A DNA stretch of 64,000 nucleotides from Terebella lapidaria (lineage: Eukaryota; Annelida; Polychaeta; Terebellida; Terebellidae): the NCBI GenBank assembly GCA_949152475.1, contig OX424568.1:2951667-3015666 (forward strand). Direction: 5' to 3'. A program made the translations under genes and the position numbers. The notes beneath the pieces were generated by a model that saw nothing but the letters and a program-made list of their open reading frames with translations, ran no database searches and was not told the DNA's origin. Shown piece after piece: positions 60,456-64,000 of the stretch; the stretch's first letter is position 1, and each line of letters opens with the position of its first letter.

Positions 60456-63400
60456 TCACGATAATGGCTGAGTTTGTGAGGGACTTGACTCGCGATTCTG
60501 CAGTATTAGTTTGCTCAGCCGCTGCTGTCTTGTGAAGCTGTGGATATCAACTTGATCCAAACCAGCTTTCTTTTGAGCGGATGCTGATTCAGTTGTTGGA
60601 TACAGACTTGGAAAGTAAGAGGCACCATTTGTAATGTGAGGAGCGGCAGGAGACTGGGATAGTCCAGCGAAATCTGTGTCAGGATTGCGTTGTGTCTGGC
60701 CGAGTTCCCTGTTGGTGTTTGACTGTGATTGGCTAAATCCCGGACTCAAAGATAGATTTGATTGACTGAAACCATGTACTGTGCTGGCCTCTAATTGGAG
60801 TCCTAGTACACTGTTGGCCTGTGATTGGCTGAAGCCATGAACTGTGTTGGCCTTTGATTGGCTCAGTCCTTGCACTGTATGGGTCTGTGACTGGCTGGAT
60901 TTATAAATTGTGTTGGCCTGTGATTGGCTGAAGGGATGAACTGTGTTGGCCTGTGATTGGCTCAGTCCTTGCACTGTATGGGTCTGTGACTGGCTGGATT
61001 TATGAATTGTGTTGGCCTGTGATTGGTTAATTCCATGTTTTGATGTGGCATGTGATTGGCTAATGCCCATTGATGTAGTGACTGGTGATTGGCTGAATTG
61101 GCTCAAAGAAACAGCTGGCAAATGGTTAGAAACATGTTGATGATCACCTTTTGGCGCTTGCTGGTTGCATGGGGGGCCCTCACTGGGTTTCCCTGTCATC
61201 ATCACCTGTGTCTGTCTGCTGGCAAGTTTCCGTTTGGCTTCATCCATGATCCGCATACAGTCCTCAAGGTCAGAGGTCATAGATATATTTAGTTCACTGG
61301 AGTTTAGGGCAGGACTCTGCGGAGCTTCTCTGCTGTGACTATCTCCCGCTCTAGGTGTTTCGTGTGTACGTCCATCCAAGGCTGCGCCACTGGAGACAGG
61401 CTTAAACTGACTACTGTGGTTCTCTGTATGCTTGTTGTCAACAGGCAAACTTTCAGGGAAGCTGTCTTCTTCGTGAGCAAATCGCAGTTTTTTCTTGATA
61501 CTTTCTGGCGTTGGATCCGACTGGCGATTTGACTTCTCACTCATGGTCGACTCTGTCCGCAAGTCTTTTGAATCGTGAGGAGTGTTGGGGAATCTCTGCT
61601 CGGAGATGCCACAGGACAACCCAAGGTCAAACGGTGGCTTTTCCTGAAGTTTTAAAGGCACATTCAGTAGTTCAGACTCATTCATTGTCGCATCACTCAC
61701 AATGTCAGATATCGCCATTGATGAATTCTCCCGCCACGTAGGGATTGGAAGGTCTCTGTGATTGGCTGATGCCATGCTGTCCACTGATACTGAGTCACTG
61801 TCAGATGTGATTTTGGTTTGTGTATCTTTACGAGTGGTGGATGGGTTCACAGAGACAGAGTTCCCCTTCCGATGACTCTCCAGTTCTTTCTGCATCTCTT
61901 CAATGTAAGAGTCACTGTTCTCAAGTGCCTTCTGCAGCTGCTTGATTTGCCGCTCTGAGGCCTCAACTTTTCCTTCCAGAGCAGCAACTGTACACCTCCC
62001 AAACCTAAGTGAGGTATTATGCAAAACATGAGATCAATGCAAAAAATTCAACACAAACGGAAATACATGGCAATAGATAAGTTCTGGGTAATTGTCTTAC
62101 CTCCGAGGTGAGCGACTGGAGAGTTCCAATCTCAATGACTGTTTCTCCCGAGCTGAATCTGCCAGCTGTTCCTTCAGGGTCGTATTCTCCTATGCACAAA
62201 ATCATACATCATATATTTCTGTGTGAGGTAAGATGTCATCTTTAAATAAATTTGAGAGTATCACACAACCAATGGTACCGTAAAAGAAGATTATTTTACG
62301 AGGGTTAAATTTAGACTATCTTGAATATCATATAAATACTAGCAAAATATTCGTGGGGGTAATATTTTCGTGTATTGTAAATATCATTAAATGGCCTATG
62401 TGCATTGGTTTGTTTGACAAACCTTTTTGTATGCGGAGAGCTGTGCCTTGACCTGTTCGTACAGTCCCGTGGCATCGCTGATCTTGCGATTGAGGAGGGC
62501 GATCATGCTGCGATCCTGCTCTACCATGGGGGGTGTGGTTGGACTTCTGGTGGTCCCCGCGTCAGCGGGAGACTTCCGCAGCCGCTCCCGCAGTTCTTTG
62601 TTCTCCTGTGTGGCGGCATTGAGCTCAGCCTCGAGTCGCTCAATCTCCGCCTGAAAAACATACAGCACGATAATCAGATATAAACTGATAATGTGTGGAA
62701 CTAATATGTGCAGAATGTGGGAACAATTGGCTCAATCTTTGCAGAACTTTGATAATATCAATGAATATTATACACTGGTAGTGTTATTATGTGGACTAAA
62801 TCCGACTAATGTAGTTATTGGCAAAATTCTGTATGCATTACTTTTTAACATGTTTTATGACAATTGATGTAAATTGCATTAGACAATCAGCTCATAAGTT
62901 GATGATGTCACGGGTGGTATGTTTATGAAGCTGACCTCATAGTCACGGAATAAGAGTTGTATGCGAGCTCGTCTCAACTCCCGAGTGCTGAAGTGGTCGG
63001 GTCGATCTGTCTGTGGTGCTTGCCCCCCTGTAACCATGAGAGATATACATATACATTATATTCACACCCTTGATCACTGTTGATGTGAAAATATATTTTT
63101 TTTTGCAAATTCTTTTACAAATCGGGGAGCTGTCCATTTGGCTCCTTATGGCTATGCTGGTCAATTTATTCAGTAGAGAAAACATTTGCACTTCAGTTGA
63201 ATAAATAGTTTTGGAATTTTAAATTTTTGACAACCACTGTTCAATTCATGATTGTGAATTTCCGTCGGTGAATACAAGAGATAACACCAATCATGGTGGT
63301 ATATGACACTATGGTAATAGGCTGGCTATGCGTACTCTTCTCGTCATATTGCTTGTTTTACAAATCTGCCTTCTGAAACCTGCAAGGTGACATAGCAAAT

Positions 63401-63587
63401 GTTTAAAAAATCAGACAGATCAAAAAGAATGTGAATGTATTACAGACTTACCAATAAGCTTGTGGCAAGGTTGGTCAGGTGTGATGGGAGTGCGACACGT
63501 GGGACACTGCTGTATCCTCTCCAGCCAAACACTCAGACAAGCGGAACAGAAGACGTGGTGGTTCCCACACACTACGGGGTCTCGCAC
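60456..63587 (-). CDS. OBI1: OBI1 / RNF219 orthologue, RING E3 ubiquitin ligase of the origin recognition complex (5' exon missing)
   Basis: Minus-strand exons 63452-63587, 62936-63027, 62423-62650, 62101-62189 and 60456-62004 join in phase to about 697 visible residues; human is 726. Mammalian OBI1 binds ORC and ubiquitylates it to promote origin firing in the nucleus. The first visible exon holds most of the RING finger (VRDPVVC, HHVFC, CLSVWL, CPTCRTPITP). The first pair of zinc cysteines must be in an exon beyond 64000. Coiled-coil exons follow (ERLEAELNAATQENKELRER). The next junction gives FGRCTVAALEGKVEASERQ, almost the human KFGRFAVAALQSKVEQYER. The last exon is a low-complexity Ser-rich tail with an 11-residue repeat. 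Start and promoter are outside the window. Confidence 0.93.
60695..61090 (-). repeat. 33-bp coding minisatellite in the OBI1 last exon
   Basis: It encodes about eleven imperfect copies of an 11-residue unit with consensus SQSQANTVHGF. Three-unit blocks (99 bp) are themselves duplicated, with a KS-, GL- and PF/GF-ending unit repeated in that order, so it has a small higher-order structure. The coding strand reads AGCCAATCACAGGCCAA in most units. Confidence 0.9.
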
Positions 63588-64000
63588 CTGGCAAACAGCG
63601 AAGATGGGATTTTTTCTGTGAAGTTTTATGGTGATTGGGCACAATGCTAACATTTTAGAAACAAATTTTATGGCCATGACGTTCAAGTTTATTGGCCAAC
63701 TAGACATAAAAGCCTATAGGCTTTGTGGCATCCCCCAATTTGTTCTTATCATTTCAAATGGTCATACTGGACTGAGAAAAAAGGATACATAGGCCATTGT
63801 ATGTGGGTAAGAGTGAGAGCTCATCAGACAGTTTCCTACTAGAACTGCTTTCTATCATCTTGACAACTTGGCCCACGAGACATTTGCCACCCAAAATGAA
63901 TGGACAATTACCCAGCCAATATTCAGAGTACTAGTATATTTAATCAGGATGTTCGTGATATTTTTCAGGTGCTCCTGTCAAATGTAAAATGATACGTGAC
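63588..64000. other. OBI1 intron
   Basis: The acceptor TTTGCCAG lies just above 63587. No upstream coding exon with the initial RING cysteine pair was recognised up to the window edge. A CTATAGGCTTTGTGGCATCC block near 63713 resembles 31067-31090 and suggests a small repeat. Confidence 0.5.

Overview
The window is animal nuclear DNA. Its genes are spliced, with short exons flanked by GT/AG sites, and the spaces between them are AT-rich and crowded with nested transposable elements, tandem arrays and SINEs. The proteins are recognisable bilaterian orthologues. The repeats include CpG-rich Helitron-like elements with a tandem core that resemble the 'pearl'/HINE elements known from bivalves and other marine invertebrates. 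Together these suggest a marine invertebrate, either a lophotrochozoan or an invertebrate deuterostome. I cannot place it more precisely.

Six spliced host genes can be built with consistent exon phases. From left to right they are: (1) the N-terminal exons of an inositol-trisphosphate-receptor-like gene, minus strand, 1-3433, running off the left edge; (2) a complete C5orf34 orthologue, minus, 16817-23685, 12 exons; (3) a complete homocysteine S-methyltransferase, plus, 24440-26886, 6 exons; (4) and (5) two complete tandem paralogues of phosphotriesterase-related protein (PTER), minus, 27069-30353 and 35490-46227, each with 8 exons of identical length; (6) most of an OBI1/RNF219 orthologue (RING E3 ligase of the origin recognition complex), minus, 60456-63587, with its first exon outside the window. 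C5orf34 and the methyltransferase are head to head. The methyltransferase and PTER-1 are tail to tail with interlocking poly(A) signals. The second PTER copy carries a 40-bp relic of the methyltransferase last exon at its 3' edge, which shows that the duplicated block began inside that gene.

The gene-poor stretches are transposon-built. 6.7-9.5 kb is a long inverted repeat. 10.2-15.6 kb is a nest: a Helitron-like element split by a terminal-inverted-repeat element whose ends are arrays of NotI-site repeats, which is itself split by a second Helitron-like element carrying a 147-bp tandem array. Further copies lie in a C5orf34 intron (18.2-20.8 kb) and at 55.1-56.4 kb. 31.1-33.6 kb has two adjacent tandem arrays and a pogo/Tigger-type MITE. 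Intron 4 of PTER-2 holds a decayed Ty3/gypsy fossil, and intron 3 an array of RFX X-box palindromes. 46.7-54.6 kb is a solo LTR interrupted by a young, nearly whole Ty3/gypsy element.

The most interesting signals are: the 147-bp Helitron-borne satellite, whose every unit carries three nuclear-receptor half-sites; the NotI-repeat element; the PTER duplication with its methyltransferase relic; the interlocked poly(A) signals; and the CCAAT-bearing 33-bp coding minisatellite in OBI1. All calls come from reading the sequence. No database search or alignment program was used.
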